Positions 1-10,472 of a stretch of DNA of 64,000 bases are shown piece by piece (the first letter of the stretch is position 1; each line of letters begins with the position of its first letter). A program made the position numbers and the translations under genes. This DNA comes from an uncultured Methanobrevibacter sp. (GTDB taxonomy: Archaea; Methanobacteriota; Methanobacteria; Methanobacteriales; Methanobacteriaceae), in contig NZ_CACYJE010000005.1 in assembly GCF_902774605.1 (NCBI RefSeq), positions 1 to 64,000 of the forward strand. Reading direction: 5' to 3'. Under the pieces are notes generated by a model. That model had not been told where the DNA came from. It searched no databases and worked only from the letters and a program-made list of their open reading frames with translations.

Positions 1-408
1 ATATAATGCCAATGAAGGTACAATAAAAGCAGATGAAATAACGATTCCTAAATTTAATTGGTTTAAAAAATAAGTAATTGTAATTATTGTAATAATGATT
101 CCTGGAACTGAAAATACCATCAATTTAGACAAAAACTCATAGCTATTTCCAAATCTAATATCGGACATGATTTTGTATTTCTTTTCTAATCTTTCATAAT
201 TCAAAAGGTAATAAAACCATGGACTAAACAAAATGCAATATAATATCCATATTACAATACTAAAAAAGTCATTTAAGTTCATACATGTTAATATAGCTAA
301 TAATAGAAGCGGAATTGTGTAAATTAATATTGAACATATTCTTTCCATCATTGATAAACTTTTAATGTCTAATGGAAGTAGTATTTTTGATATTCTTAAA
401 TTGTCCAT
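1..408 (-). CDS. Membrane protein of unknown function, cut by window edge
   Basis: An open frame runs from an ATG at 408 to the window edge without a stop, giving the first 136 residues (start MDNLRISKILLPLD). Hydrophobic stretches at about residues 27-45, 47-68 and 98-130 look like membrane spans, with a charged loop rich in Lys and Glu at about 72-90. I do not recognise the family. The C-terminus lies outside the window. The gene is divergent from the ATPase gene at 643, so the AT-rich gap 409-642 holds promoters for both. Confidence 0.55.
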   Translation of the reverse strand, partial: MDNLRISKILLPLDIKSLSMMERICSILIYTIPLLLLAILTCMNLNDFFSIVIWILYCILFSPWFYYLLNYERLEKKYKIMSDIRFGNSYEFLSKLMVFSVPGIIITIITITYFLNQLNLGIVISSAFIVPSLALY

Positions 409-570
409 ATTTTATCACATGTAAATTTTTGATATATTAATCATAATATGTTATCGTATTTAACTCTTCTGCAGTTATCAGGAATTAACAAAATCTATGA
501 AATTTTTTTTGATTCATAATATTGGGGAGGGGGTTTATAAAAAATTGTATTGAAATATTGTCAATAACTA

Positions 571-1656
<1,086 letters not shown>

Positions 1657-1681
1657 AATTAAAAGTTAAAAGTTTAAACTT

Positions 1682-2026
1682 TTAACCATTCTCATTTTTT
1701 CTTAAAACCCAACTAATCACTTCAACAATCAATATCAAAATTATGAATAATGCGGAATTGATGAAAAAAGTTTTTTGATAGATTGTTTCCAAATAACCTG
1801 CAATTCCCCAGCAGACAATTAGAATTATTGATATGGCTCTAAATATTTTGCTGATCTTTTCGTTTTCATACTTTTGTTTGAATTTTAAAAGTATTCCAAT
1901 TATCAGTATCACTAAAAGTATTGCTCCAAACATTAAATGCGCATATATTGGGATTTTCAGTGTTAGTGAGCATATTATGTATGCGATGACTATAATTATT
2001 GAAAAGAGTATTTCATATTTCTCCAT
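1682..2026 (-). CDS. Small four-span membrane protein, unknown function
   Basis: A 114-residue, strongly hydrophobic protein with about four membrane spans (near residues 5-23, 31-48, 63-80 and 88-109) and short charged loops (KFKQKYENEK). I do not recognise the family. It overlaps the upstream gene by 14 bases in a different frame, so the two are probably translationally coupled. Both proteins are about the same length with the same span pattern, which suggests a small duplicated pair, but I cannot align them confidently by eye. Confidence 0.55.
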   Translation of the reverse strand: MEKYEILFSIIIVIAYIICSLTLKIPIYAHLMFGAILLVILIIGILLKFKQKYENEKISKIFRAISIILIVCWGIAGYLETIYQKTFFINSALFIILILIVEVISWVLRKNENG

Positions 2027-2381
2027 TGTTTTCCTCTTTTTTAAAGAACCATTCGCAGAATAATGTTATAATTAATAATAAAATAGGAAATCCACTTATG
2101 TCTGTATTTCCGGTATACAAATCGTATATTAAGCAGATTACTGTTATTACAATTAGGATCTTTATGATAATTGATTGTTTTTTCAACTTTTCAATAATGT
2201 TTTTAGGATTTTTTATAAGTATATATGCAAAATATATGAGAATAATCAATGCAGGGATAACAAATATTAATAATGCAAATATCTGATTAAAAATCTCATT
2301 TCTTGTAAGGGCAATTGCGAATACTAAGATTGCAAACAAAATGAATAGTAGTATTGCTATAGTTTCAGATTTTATCTTCAT
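2013..2381 (-). CDS. Small four-span membrane protein, unknown function
   Basis: A 122-residue protein with hydrophobic spans at about residues 8-26, 33-56, 71-88 and 97-112 and a basic loop (KNPKNIIEKLKKQ) between spans 2 and 3. It ends in an acidic tail (KKEENNGEI). The family is not recognised. It is the first gene of a two-gene unit with the frame ending at 1682. The sequence just before the start (reverse strand) contains GGTGATGATATG, in which GGTGAT can act as the ribosome binding site. Confidence 0.55.
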   Translation of the reverse strand: MKIKSETIAILLFILFAILVFAIALTRNEIFNQIFALLIFVIPALIILIYFAYILIKNPKNIIEKLKKQSIIIKILIVITVICLIYDLYTGNTDISGFPILLLIITLFCEWFFKKEENNGEI

Positions 2382-2468
2382 ATCATCACCTGTAATATAT
2401 ATTGTACAATATTCACTTCATTATAAAAATAATTATTTATTTTTACTTTAATTAAATTAAATTAAAAT

Positions 2469-2493
2469 GAACCTGCATGAAGTATGCAGGCTC
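2469..2493 (-). terminator. Hairpin terminator after the large surface protein
   Basis: On the minus strand GAGCCTGCAT pairs with ATGCAGGTTC (10 bp, one G-T pair, loop ACTTC), followed by T-rich sequence. It lies 15 bases past the stop codon of the 984-residue surface protein. Confidence 0.6.
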
Positions 2494-2507
2494 ATTATAG
2501 TTTATTC

Positions 2508-5462
2508 TTATTTCCAACTTTTATCCCAATATTTTTTAGGCATGCTAAAGGGTGTCCAATGCTCGTCAGTGAAATACTTGTAGGTTTCTTTTTTTGTCAA
2601 TGTTTTAGTTTGACCTTTGCTGATATATTTGGCATTATTCCTGTTTAGACTTCCATCTTTTTTTATTTCAACTTCGATATAGTCCATTCCTCCATTTTTA
2701 TTTGGAATATTGTATACTTTCTTGTCTTGGAAATATCCTGGACGGGTAAATGTAACTATATCCATTGCTGTATGCCAATCCTTTTCATTAAGCACGTCCT
2801 GTTTAAAGCTTGATCCTGCTCTTTGAGCCATGGCCATAAAACCATAAATGGCAAGTAATGATCCGGATGCTCCATGAACTAATTTTCCCAGCGAGTATGA
2901 TAATAAAGTATGGACTGTGTGAACATAGGAGTTGGCATCATTCATCATATCAGTTAATAGTTTCATTCCCGGCTTGCTGATTGATGTTAATTTGCTAAGG
3001 GCATTATAAATGTCGTTTGCCGCATTGCAAAGGCCGCATCCCTTGGTGTTGGTGCTAATTTTGGATCCCTTGTAGACGCTTTTTCCACTGGAAAGCAATA
3101 CGCTGCACACGCCGCTTGTTGTGTTCAGTGCGAATGCGGATTCATTTCCATTGAAGACGTAAAGCATCTCGCCCAGTTGGGTGATGCTGTAGTTGCCATT
3201 GGCTATCGCTGAGAACACATCGTTCATTGAATTAGTTGTATTGGCATTGTAATCTCCGCTTAAAGGCTTCAGTGCGTACTCTTCAATGTTTGGCAGGTTG
3301 ATTGAATTGGCATATTTGAACAGTTCAATGTTTTCATCATTGCCCATAACCTTCATGCCCATATCAGCGTTTAGAATATGGAGGTAGGTGTCCTTGGTGT
3401 TTATTCCGCCAAGTATTGTAGCGGTGCTTCCCCTTTTCCAGACCACATCCAATTCCTTTGCGTAGTGATCAGCGATTTCGTCCGCCAGCCATGCGGTTTC
3501 AAGGCCTGCCATGAACATTCCGTAAATGTAGATTATGTTAAAGTTGCTCCGGTACTTTTGGTCTATTCCCATCCATTTCTCTACAATGTCCTTTGTGACT
3601 TTTTCATTGATTATTGCATATGATTGTATTGCCTCAAAACCATGGTATAGTTCATAATCCTCTCCATGCCCGTAGGTAATATGCTCTTCCTTCCCATATT
3701 CCTCCGCGCCGTTGACGATGAATTTTGTGAGGATGTCCTCTTCAGGTATATATCCAGTTGTAGAAATTAGTTTGTCTACATGATTTATAGGTTTTCCGCA
3801 ATTTGTGAACTTGACCTTATCCATATTGTGGTCGGTTACTTCATCATAACTTTTAATGTTAAAGTCATTAATGTTTTTGCCGTAATATTTCGCTAAATTA
3901 TATTTCAGACCCATTTCATCATATTCATAAGTTATGAAATTGATTTGAGCTTTCAATCCATTGTTATGGGCATAGACTATTCTTTCAGTATTCTTCGAAA
4001 ACTTATCAATGTTCACTCCGAACATATCAGTGTTCATAATGTTGGTGTTTCTGCATTCTATTTTAGTGTAATTAATCATTTTTGTAATTAAAATCCCGTC
4101 ACCTTTCAGGTTCGCTTTATTGTAATCGCTTTTGACTCCGCTTCCGTCAAACGGAATGAAATGTGTTTTATATCCTAAAACTATTGAATCGATGCCTAAT
4201 ATTGTACTGGTGGAGAATCTATATGCTTTTCCTCCAACCTGCACTGTGAACACTTCATTTTTAGGCAACTTCACTATCCCATCAACTCCAGTCTTTACAG
4301 TGTAGTCTGAATTGTGGAATCCATAGGGCACTGTCACGTTGACATAATTCGGAATCAGTGTCACGTGGCTAAACGTGGTATGCTTGAGGGCCTTGTTGAT
4401 TGTTATCTTGTTAGTGTTTTTCAAGCCATCGTACTCTGTGGTCACGCTGTACTGTCCCACATCATAATCCAGCGGTATTGATGCCATTCCGTTCTTGTCG
4501 GTGGTTTGTGTGAATGTCTGGCCGTTAATCTTTATGGTGACCTTCTTGTTGGGGGATGCCTTGCCGTAGCTGTTGAGTATTTTTACCTTGAACCTGCTGC
4601 CGTCGCCATCCTTCATTGTCAGGTCACTGGTTTCAATCAAGGATTTGATTGTCACGGTCTTTGTCACTGTTTCTGATGTCTTTGAGTTTATGGAGGATAG
4701 GCCATACTTGCCAGGTTTCAGGTCCAATGCCACTTTCCCCACGCCCTTCTTGTTGGTCTTGACGCTATATGTTTTGCCGTTTAATTTGAACTTGACTGCA
4801 GTGTTTTTCAAAAGCTTTCCCTTCTTGTCGTAGAATGTTGAGTAATAGGAGGCAGTGTTCTTATAGTATTTTGTGAAATCACTGCATTTAATTGTGCTTT
4901 TGATTGTCACCTTGCTGTTGACGCTTTTTTTGGCGAATTGACTTGATCCCGCATAGGTTGACACTACCTTATATGTTCCGCTTTTAAGATTGAGTGCAAG
5001 TGTCGCCACGCCCTTGGAATCGGTTTTCCTGGAGTATGTTGTCCCGTCAATGGTGATTTTTATTTTCGTGTTCTTCATTGCTTTCTTTTTGTTGTCCTTT
5101 AGTGTGACTTTGAATTTGGTGCCGTCCTTATAGTGCATCTTCACGTTAGGGGCTTTCATGTTGACTTTCACATTGGCCTTCACGGGGGTGACGCTGTGAT
5201 ATGTTGCCTTGCTTGCAAGCACTGTCTTTTCTGAAGAGCTGACTACATTATCGTTCTCAACGCTTTTGGAGAGAACCTCATCCGAGTGGGTGTTCATCTG
5301 AAGTTTCCCCTCACTGTCAATGTCCTGATCGTAATCAGGTTGATTAATGGTTTTTAATGTTTCATTATCACTGTCTGTTGCGCTTGCAGCTGTAATCAGA
5401 GCGAAAAACAGTAATATGAAACAGATGGTGTTTATTTTCATGTTCATAGTATCTACCTTCAA
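2508..5462 (-). CDS. Large secreted surface protein with Ig-like repeats
   Basis: A 984-residue protein with an N-terminal signal sequence (hydrophobic residues about 9-29, ending ASA). After a low-complexity acidic stretch come about three Ig-like repeats (roughly 100-185, 190-275 and 277-365). Each has the pattern GTxFKVxLxDxxGKxxxNxxVxIxINGxxYxxxTDxxGxAxLxLxxxxGxY, which is common in adhesin-like proteins of Methanobrevibacter and Methanosphaera. Residues from about 400 to 984 form a different, probably globular part that I do not recognise. It contains a CGLC motif and hydrophobic helices near 850-880, but no pseudomurein-binding repeat or transglutaminase motif that I can see. Likely exported to the cell wall. 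Two ATGs lie close together at the start (5462 and 5444). Confidence 0.75.
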   Translation of the reverse strand: MKVDTMNMKINTICFILLFFALITAASATDSDNETLKTINQPDYDQDIDSEGKLQMNTHSDEVLSKSVENDNVVSSSEKTVLASKATYHSVTPVKANVKVNMKAPNVKMHYKDGTKFKVTLKDNKKKAMKNTKIKITIDGTTYSRKTDSKGVATLALNLKSGTYKVVSTYAGSSQFAKKSVNSKVTIKSTIKCSDFTKYYKNTASYYSTFYDKKGKLLKNTAVKFKLNGKTYSVKTNKKGVGKVALDLKPGKYGLSSINSKTSETVTKTVTIKSLIETSDLTMKDGDGSRFKVKILNSYGKASPNKKVTIKINGQTFTQTTDKNGMASIPLDYDVGQYSVTTEYDGLKNTNKITINKALKHTTFSHVTLIPNYVNVTVPYGFHNSDYTVKTGVDGIVKLPKNEVFTVQVGGKAYRFSTSTILGIDSIVLGYKTHFIPFDGSGVKSDYNKANLKGDGILITKMINYTKIECRNTNIMNTDMFGVNIDKFSKNTERIVYAHNNGLKAQINFITYEYDEMGLKYNLAKYYGKNINDFNIKSYDEVTDHNMDKVKFTNCGKPINHVDKLISTTGYIPEEDILTKFIVNGAEEYGKEEHITYGHGEDYELYHGFEAIQSYAIINEKVTKDIVEKWMGIDQKYRSNFNIIYIYGMFMAGLETAWLADEIADHYAKELDVVWKRGSTATILGGINTKDTYLHILNADMGMKVMGNDENIELFKYANSINLPNIEEYALKPLSGDYNANTTNSMNDVFSAIANGNYSITQLGEMLYVFNGNESAFALNTTSGVCSVLLSSGKSVYKGSKISTNTKGCGLCNAANDIYNALSKLTSISKPGMKLLTDMMNDANSYVHTVHTLLSYSLGKLVHGASGSLLAIYGFMAMAQRAGSSFKQDVLNEKDWHTAMDIVTFTRPGYFQDKKVYNIPNKNGGMDYIEVEIKKDGSLNRNNAKYISKGQTKTLTKKETYKYFTDEHWTPFSMPKKYWDKSWK

Positions 5463-5574
5463 ATTGTCAATTTAATCTTAAATCAACAATTAAGGTATTG
5501 TACTGGGAACATATAAGCTTTGATTTAAAAATCAAATCATAAAAGACTTTTAAAATGAATTCTAAGCAACAATT

Positions 5575-6216
5575 TTACGGTTCTATGACAATAATGCACA
5601 TGTAGGTAAATTCACTCTCCGCAATGCATTTTAACGTGCCGGTTACAATCTTCTCATCAGGGTAGCTCAAGCGCTCACAGACAGTGACCTTGCGCTCAGG
5701 CTCCACACCATTGTCGATTAGAAACTTTGCCATGTCCTTGACTTTCCTTGAAGGCAATGCAATGGTAGTCTTGCCGTTGTTGATGACTGGCAGGATGTCC
5801 TCGATGTTTTCACGACCATGGAAAGTCATCACGTTCGCATTGTCCCATTGGATATGGCATTCGGCGGCTGCAAGCTGCAGGGAACTGATTCCAGGTATCA
5901 CCTCAATCTCCTCTTCAGGAAAACCGTTCTCCCTTGAAAGTCGCAAAACAGTATTCAAAACGCCTGAAAAGCCAGGGTCCCCGGTTGACAGTATTGACAC
6001 TGTGTTTCCATCAACCGCCAGTTTCACTCCCTCATCCAGCTTGTCAAGCAGGTCCTTGACGTTGAATGCGATTCTGTTTTGAACATCATCAAACAATTCA
6101 ATCGCACGGGTGCTTCCTACAGTGTAGTCGCTCATCTTGACGGTGTCAATCGCCTTTTTGGTCAAATACTCGCTTGCGCCGGGGCCGATTCCAACAATAT
6201 AAATTTTACCAGTCAT
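5575..6216 (-). CDS. cbiE: Cobalt-precorrin-7 C5-methyltransferase
   Basis: Tetrapyrrole methylase of the CbiE type, which adds a methyl group at C5 in anaerobic cobalamin (corrinoid) synthesis, using S-adenosylmethionine. Corrinoids are needed in methanogens for methyl transfer. Visible motifs are the N-terminal VGIGPG, STGDPGFSG (the GDP loop) and VIPGISSLQLAAA. The length (about 213 residues) fits CbiE without a fused CbiT. I place the start at the ATG at 6216, one base after the stop of the HxlR gene; an upstream ATG pair at 6225/6228 would give an overlap. Co-transcription with the HxlR regulator is likely. Confidence 0.85.
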   Translation of the reverse strand: MTGKIYIVGIGPGASEYLTKKAIDTVKMSDYTVGSTRAIELFDDVQNRIAFNVKDLLDKLDEGVKLAVDGNTVSILSTGDPGFSGVLNTVLRLSRENGFPEEEIEVIPGISSLQLAAAECHIQWDNANVMTFHGRENIEDILPVINNGKTTIALPSRKVKDMAKFLIDNGVEPERKVTVCERLSYPDEKIVTGTLKCIAESEFTYMCIIVIEP

Positions 6217-6217
6217 G

Positions 6218-6601
6218 CTAATCATCAATGTTTAAAGTTTGCTTGAAAGTATCCTTCAGTTCCTCGCGCTTGTCCTCGGGATAGGTTTCATCCAGATCAT
6301 CATCCAATGTGAACATCGCCAGCTCATAGACAATCCGGTTCATGGAGCGCCCATAATCGGTCAGGTAATACTCGGTAGTGACTGGAGTGGTGTTTATGAC
6401 CTTCTTTTCAATCAAACCGTTTTCCTCCAATTCCTTAAGGCAACCTGACAGTACCTTATTGGATAGCTTGGGCTTGTCCTCCTTGAATTCCTTGAAATGC
6501 TTCTTTCCGAAGAACATGTCCCTGATAATCTGTATGCTCCATTTTTTGCTGATCAGGTTCAATGTCCTATCCACTGGACACACTATTTTTTGAACACTCA
6601 T
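6218..6601 (-). CDS. HxlR-family winged-helix transcription regulator
   Basis: A 127-residue protein with the HxlR pattern: CPVDRTLNLISKKWSIQIIRDM near the N-terminus, then FKEFKEDKPKLSNKVLSGCLKELEENGLIEKK (recognition helix) and the wing TEYYLTDYGRSM. Family members are small dimeric repressors or activators. Several sense oxidants or aldehydes through the conserved N-terminal cysteine, here Cys8. It directly precedes cbiE and is divergent from the macrodomain/sirtuin pair starting at 6734, so either unit could be its target. The 132-bp gap between the divergent units carries two GGTTAC copies. Confidence 0.85.
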   Translation of the reverse strand: MSVQKIVCPVDRTLNLISKKWSIQIIRDMFFGKKHFKEFKEDKPKLSNKVLSGCLKELEENGLIEKKVINTTPVTTEYYLTDYGRSMNRIVYELAMFTLDDDLDETYPEDKREELKDTFKQTLNIDD

Positions 6602-6632
6602 AATTAAAAATTGATTTAAATCATATTTAAAT

Positions 6633-6727
6633 GGTTACTTTCAACTCACCGGGTTTCCATAAGGTTACAAAAATCATTTAAATGCATTGGATTAAATTAA
6701 TTATTAACAAAAATTTTTTTGGGAGGG
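6633..6727 (+). promoter_or_regulatory. Divergent promoter region between hxlR-type gene and macrodomain gene
   Basis: GGTTAC occurs at 6633-6638 and again at 6663-6668, 30 bp apart (about three helical turns on one face of the DNA). TTTAAAT stretches that could serve as TATA boxes lie on both sides. A clear Shine-Dalgarno site GGGAGGG is at 6721-6727, six bases before the ATG at 6734. Binding of the HxlR protein here is a guess. Confidence 0.35.
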
Positions 6728-6733
6728 ATTGAA

Positions 6734-7510
6734 ATGGAACAATTGGACTACTTGCTCAACTACCTGATTGATGAGCGTGGAGAAAAAATCAGAATTCCGG
6801 ACGATTATCATTCAAAAAGGGCATTGCTCAGATCACTGATGAACGTCAGGCCGCCAATGGAAATATCGCACGAGTACCTGAAAGTGCAGGATGAGTTCTT
6901 GACCGCTGAGACATTAAGCAAGGATTTGACCGGCATTGATGACATCACCGAAGCCAAAGGAAAGATGATGCTGTGGCAGGGCGACATCGTCACATTGAAG
7001 GTCGATGCCATCGTCAACGCCGCCAACTCCAAACTTTTGGGGTGCTTCATCCCCCATCACAATTGCATAGACAACATAATCCACTCCGCAGCGGGACTGC
7101 AGTTAAGGGATGAATGCAGCAGGATAATGAAAAGCCAAGGCGTTGACGAGGAGGTTGGAAAGGCGAAAATCACCGATGCCTACAACTTGCCCTCAAAACA
7201 CGTGATCCACACTGTCGGTCCGGCTATACCTCAAGGATCAGGCCCCTCCGATAAGAACATGGAGGAGCTGGCCAGTTGCTATAGGTCATGCCTTGAGATT
7301 GCAAACCGCTATAATCTGGAGTCAATCGCATTCTGCTGCATATCCACTGGAGTGTTCAACTTCCCGCAGGACCTGGCGGCTGAAATTGCAATAGGAACCG
7401 TTGAGGAATACTTGAAAAGCAATGAAACCACACTGAAACACGTGATTTTCAACGTGTTCACTGATGAAAGCTACATGATATATAAAGAATTGTTGTTTGG
7501 AGATGATTAA
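6734..7510 (+). CDS. Zinc-type macrodomain protein, predicted ADP-ribosyl hydrolase
   Basis: A 258-residue protein with an N-terminal helical region (1-75) and a macrodomain (about 76-258). The ADP-ribose site shows [23 protein letters not shown] (81-103). It is followed by GCFIPHHNC with Cys104, His109 and Cys111, the metal-binding insert typical of the Zn-macro class linked to M-class sirtuins in Staphylococcus and Streptococcus. The second loop STGVFNFP (204-211) is intact. Zn-macro enzymes remove ADP-ribose put on by the partner sirtuin. The sirtuin gene overlaps the end of this one. Start chosen at 6734 because GGGAGGG precedes it; the longer TTG frame from 6719 would run through that site. 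Confidence 0.85.
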   Translation: MEQLDYLLNYLIDERGEKIRIPDDYHSKRALLRSLMNVRPPMEISHEYLKVQDEFLTAETLSKDLTGIDDITEAKGKMMLWQGDIVTLKVDAIVNAANSKLLGCFIPHHNCIDNIIHSAAGLQLRDECSRIMKSQGVDEEVGKAKITDAYNLPSKHVIHTVGPAIPQGSGPSDKNMEELASCYRSCLEIANRYNLESIAFCCISTGVFNFPQDLAAEIAIGTVEEYLKSNETTLKHVIFNVFTDESYMIYKELLFGDD

Positions 7511-8357
7511 AATAGATAAATTCGTTTTAAGATTGGACAAGGCTAAAAAAGCCATTGATGAAGCAGATTACATACTTATAGGTGCAGGTGCGGGACTGTC
7601 CACCGCTGCAGGCATCGAGTACACTGGTGAAAGGTTTGAGAAATACTTCCATGACTTCATAGAGGAATACGGTTTCACTGACATGTACTCCTCAGGATTC
7701 TACCCCTTCAAGACGCAGGAGGAGAAATGGGCTTACTGGGCAAGGCATGTCTACGCCAACCGTTATGATGTCGGCAAGACCAGCGTCTACCAGAAGCTGC
7801 TGGAGCTGGTTGAAGGCAAGGAATACTTTGTCCTCACAACTAACGTGGAATCACAATTCTGGATCAACGGATTCGAGGACAGTCGAATATTCGCCACACA
7901 GGGAGACTACGGGCTGCTGCAGTGCAAGACACCATGCCACCATAAGCTATACTCGAACAGGGAACAGGTTTTAGAATGGGTTGAAAAGACCGAGAATTTC
8001 AGAATCCCCACCGAGCTCGTTCCGAAATGCCCTGTCTGCGGCGGTGAAATGGAGCTGAACCTAAGGGTGGACAACACCTTTGTCGAGGACGGCAAATGGC
8101 ATCAAATGAATCACAATTACTCCAAATTCCTCAAGGGGGTCGATGGAAATATAGTGTTTCTTGAAATCGGCGTGGGATACAACACTCCGGGAATCATCAG
8201 GTACCCATTTGAGCAGATGACTTACAGTGACGATAATGCAACATTGATACGCTTGAACCTGGACTATCCGCAGGCAATACCTGAAAACAAGGATAAGACA
8301 ATCAGTTTCGATGAGGATGTTGGGGAAATCCTGGATTATTGGCTTTCAAGAATCTAA
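7497..8357 (+). CDS. M-class sirtuin, predicted protein ADP-ribosyltransferase
   Basis: Sirtuin-fold protein of 286 residues. The NAD loop [11 protein letters not shown] is at 29-39 and TTNVESQF at 114-121, with the conserved Asn116. The residue aligned with the catalytic histidine of deacetylase sirtuins is Gln135 (ATQGDYG), the hallmark of the SirTM class that ADP-ribosylates rather than deacylates. Four zinc ligands are present: Cys143, Cys147, Cys178 and Cys181. In bacteria SirTM modifies a lipoylated GcvH-like carrier made in the same operon. No GcvH-like or lipoate ligase gene lies beside this pair, so the target is unknown. The gene overlaps the macrodomain gene by 14 bases; an alternative ATG at 7503 would shorten the overlap to 8. 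Confidence 0.85.
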   Translation: MEMIKIDKFVLRLDKAKKAIDEADYILIGAGAGLSTAAGIEYTGERFEKYFHDFIEEYGFTDMYSSGFYPFKTQEEKWAYWARHVYANRYDVGKTSVYQKLLELVEGKEYFVLTTNVESQFWINGFEDSRIFATQGDYGLLQCKTPCHHKLYSNREQVLEWVEKTENFRIPTELVPKCPVCGGEMELNLRVDNTFVEDGKWHQMNHNYSKFLKGVDGNIVFLEIGVGYNTPGIIRYPFEQMTYSDDNATLIRLNLDYPQAIPENKDKTISFDEDVGEILDYWLSRI

Positions 8358-10472
8358 ATTCCCAATCTCCTTTTTCAGGAATCTATAGATTGATTCGGCA
8401 CCAACCAAATCACCGGGGTCGCTCCATTCTGACGGATAAAGGATGAATGGTCTTGACTGGTTTCCGCCCAATCCTCCATGGGACCCGATTAGCTCTTCAA
8501 AGGCGCACACTTCATCTGTTCTCTCATCGTAGAAACTGTTCACAAGAATGTCAGGCATGTTCTTGAATGAATTCTGCCTTTTCAAATGCCTTGAAGCATT
8601 CTCTCCAAAGCCGTTGAGAGGATTTTCGCCGATGATTTCATCACTGTCGAGGTAATAGATTCCATTCTCGCCAATGACCATTCCACCATTTGCCAGTGAA
8701 TTGGCCATGATGAAGCCGATTCCTGAGTGGCTTACAAGGCCGGGTATCAGTTCCGGGAAAAGCATCACTATCTCCTCATAATTCAGGCGCTGCTTCCAGT
8801 TTGTCAGATAAATCAAACCCAGATTGCCGGAACCCAAAACTATCAGTTCAGAATCACTCGCCTTTTTGGTGCTCAGCTGTCTTGACTCATGTCCGGTAAT
8901 GTATTCCAGGCTATTGGAGTATCTTTCACGCAGGTTCCTGTACTGCTCGTTTTCAAAAATAAGATCAGGCTTTATCTCTTCAATCTCGCGCCTGATGTTT
9001 TGAAGGGAACCCTCATCGTCGAAGAGATCATCACGAATGGTATCTACCCTTTCCCTGATGCTCTGCAGCTGCCTGCTTTCAGGCATGACTGCATCCCTGA
9101 AGTGGTCAATATTGTATTCGGTGGAGTATACCTTCAAGTCATCCGGCAGGAGTCTTCTCACGTAATCTCCAAGGGTGATTCCGTATCTTTGCTTGAATGT
9201 TGCGCCCTTGCTTTGGCCATGGTCGGACAATACCACCACCTTATAGTCACGGTCGTTCATCTCGATGGCGGATGTGAGTCTTGCGATTTGAACGTCGATC
9301 TGCTTTAAAACGCCCCATACGTCATCATCCTCCACTCCTGAATGGTGCGCCACTTCATCATAGCCCATGAATGTCGCATATGCAGTGTCGATTTCACCCC
9401 TGAACATTTCACTGGTGAGTATTTCAGTGGTGGCTTCCCTTAAAACAACATTGGCCCCTGCCCTGATTGCAGCATAGACTATTGTTCGCCTAAGCCTTGG
9501 CTGAATGTTACGGATTCTATGCATGAGCTGTGATTTCAATTCCAGTATGATGTCCCATAGGAACAGGACGAAGATTCTCTGGAAATTATAGGATTCCAAA
9601 AAAACGGTATGCAAGGTCTTGTTATATATCCTTGAGATTGATTTCAACCGGGATGAGGTAAGGGCTGATAGTTTGCTGTCTCCTGAAAACATGTTGGCGA
9701 TGCTTAACCCGTTTACAAGCAATCCTTCCCCGTTGCTTATTCTCTTTTCAATCTCTGGCGCATGGCTTAATTTGCCTGAAACCATGATTCTATTGTCATT
9801 TTCCTTTTCAACCCACCTGTAGGCAACAATGTCTTGGTTGTTTCCGTGAAGTATTCCTGCCTGGCTTGCACCGGTCTGTGAGGACAGGTCGGTTTCCCAT
9901 TCCTTCAGGACATGGGTCTCCTCTTCAAGCCATTTCTTAAGCGTTGGCATCACGCCATTGTCAATCGCCTTTTTCAGGGTGCTGAATGACAATCCGTCGA
10001 TTTCAAGCATTATGGCTCCGGGGTATTTCTTATCGTCAGTGCTTTTCCTTTTAATCGCATATCTTAAAATGGTTTTGACGTATGAATCATAATAGCTGGT
10101 GTTGGTAATGTTTGTTATGAATGTTGTGAATATCGCCATGACAATCGGCACCTGCCAGAAACCGTAAAAGCCGACATAAACGCCAGGGATGAAGTATGTG
10201 GCTATGTAGAATATTAGAGAGTTTAGCACTAATGCACCAATCCCAAAGGTTAAGATAATATACTTCATCATAAACCTTCTGAAAACCGGCCATAGTATTG
10301 CATTGGCAATGGTGAATGCCACAACTATGATTATGGCATTATAATGGGGGCCTATGTTGAAATCAGTGCTGATGTAGTCGACAAAAAAGATAGCTGCAAT
10401 GTTGGCTAACACGAGTAAAACTGTTGTGATGACCGTTTTCAGGGATGAAATTATAGTGTTTTTTAAACTCAT
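8346..10472 (-). CDS. Membrane-anchored alkaline-phosphatase-superfamily phosphodiesterase
   Basis: A 708-residue protein with four N-terminal membrane spans (about 12-32, 44-63, 69-91 and 100-121), resembling the small four-span module often annotated as phage holin superfamily IV. A large phosphodiesterase/sulfatase-like domain follows. Metal-site and nucleophile motifs are visible: IMLEIDGL (Asp159), SSQTGASQAG (197-206), GYDEVAHHSG, VVLSDHGQSKG and a C-terminal SHGGLGG. The spans should hold the enzyme at the membrane; the substrate is unknown, perhaps a phospholipid or polyprenyl phosphate. The start overlaps the end of the upstream metallophosphoesterase by four bases, so the two are coupled. 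It converges on the sirtuin gene with a 12-base overlap. Confidence 0.8.
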   Translation of the reverse strand: MSLKNTIISSLKTVITTVLLVLANIAAIFFVDYISTDFNIGPHYNAIIIVVAFTIANAILWPVFRRFMMKYIILTFGIGALVLNSLIFYIATYFIPGVYVGFYGFWQVPIVMAIFTTFITNITNTSYYDSYVKTILRYAIKRKSTDDKKYPGAIMLEIDGLSFSTLKKAIDNGVMPTLKKWLEEETHVLKEWETDLSSQTGASQAGILHGNNQDIVAYRWVEKENDNRIMVSGKLSHAPEIEKRISNGEGLLVNGLSIANMFSGDSKLSALTSSRLKSISRIYNKTLHTVFLESYNFQRIFVLFLWDIILELKSQLMHRIRNIQPRLRRTIVYAAIRAGANVVLREATTEILTSEMFRGEIDTAYATFMGYDEVAHHSGVEDDDVWGVLKQIDVQIARLTSAIEMNDRDYKVVVLSDHGQSKGATFKQRYGITLGDYVRRLLPDDLKVYSTEYNIDHFRDAVMPESRQLQSIRERVDTIRDDLFDDEGSLQNIRREIEEIKPDLIFENEQYRNLRERYSNSLEYITGHESRQLSTKKASDSELIVLGSGNLGLIYLTNWKQRLNYEEIVMLFPELIPGLVSHSGIGFIMANSLANGGMVIGENGIYYLDSDEIIGENPLNGFGENASRHLKRQNSFKNMPDILVNSFYDERTDEVCAFEELIGSHGGLGGNQSRPFILYPSEWSDPGDLVGAESIYRFLKKEIGNLDS

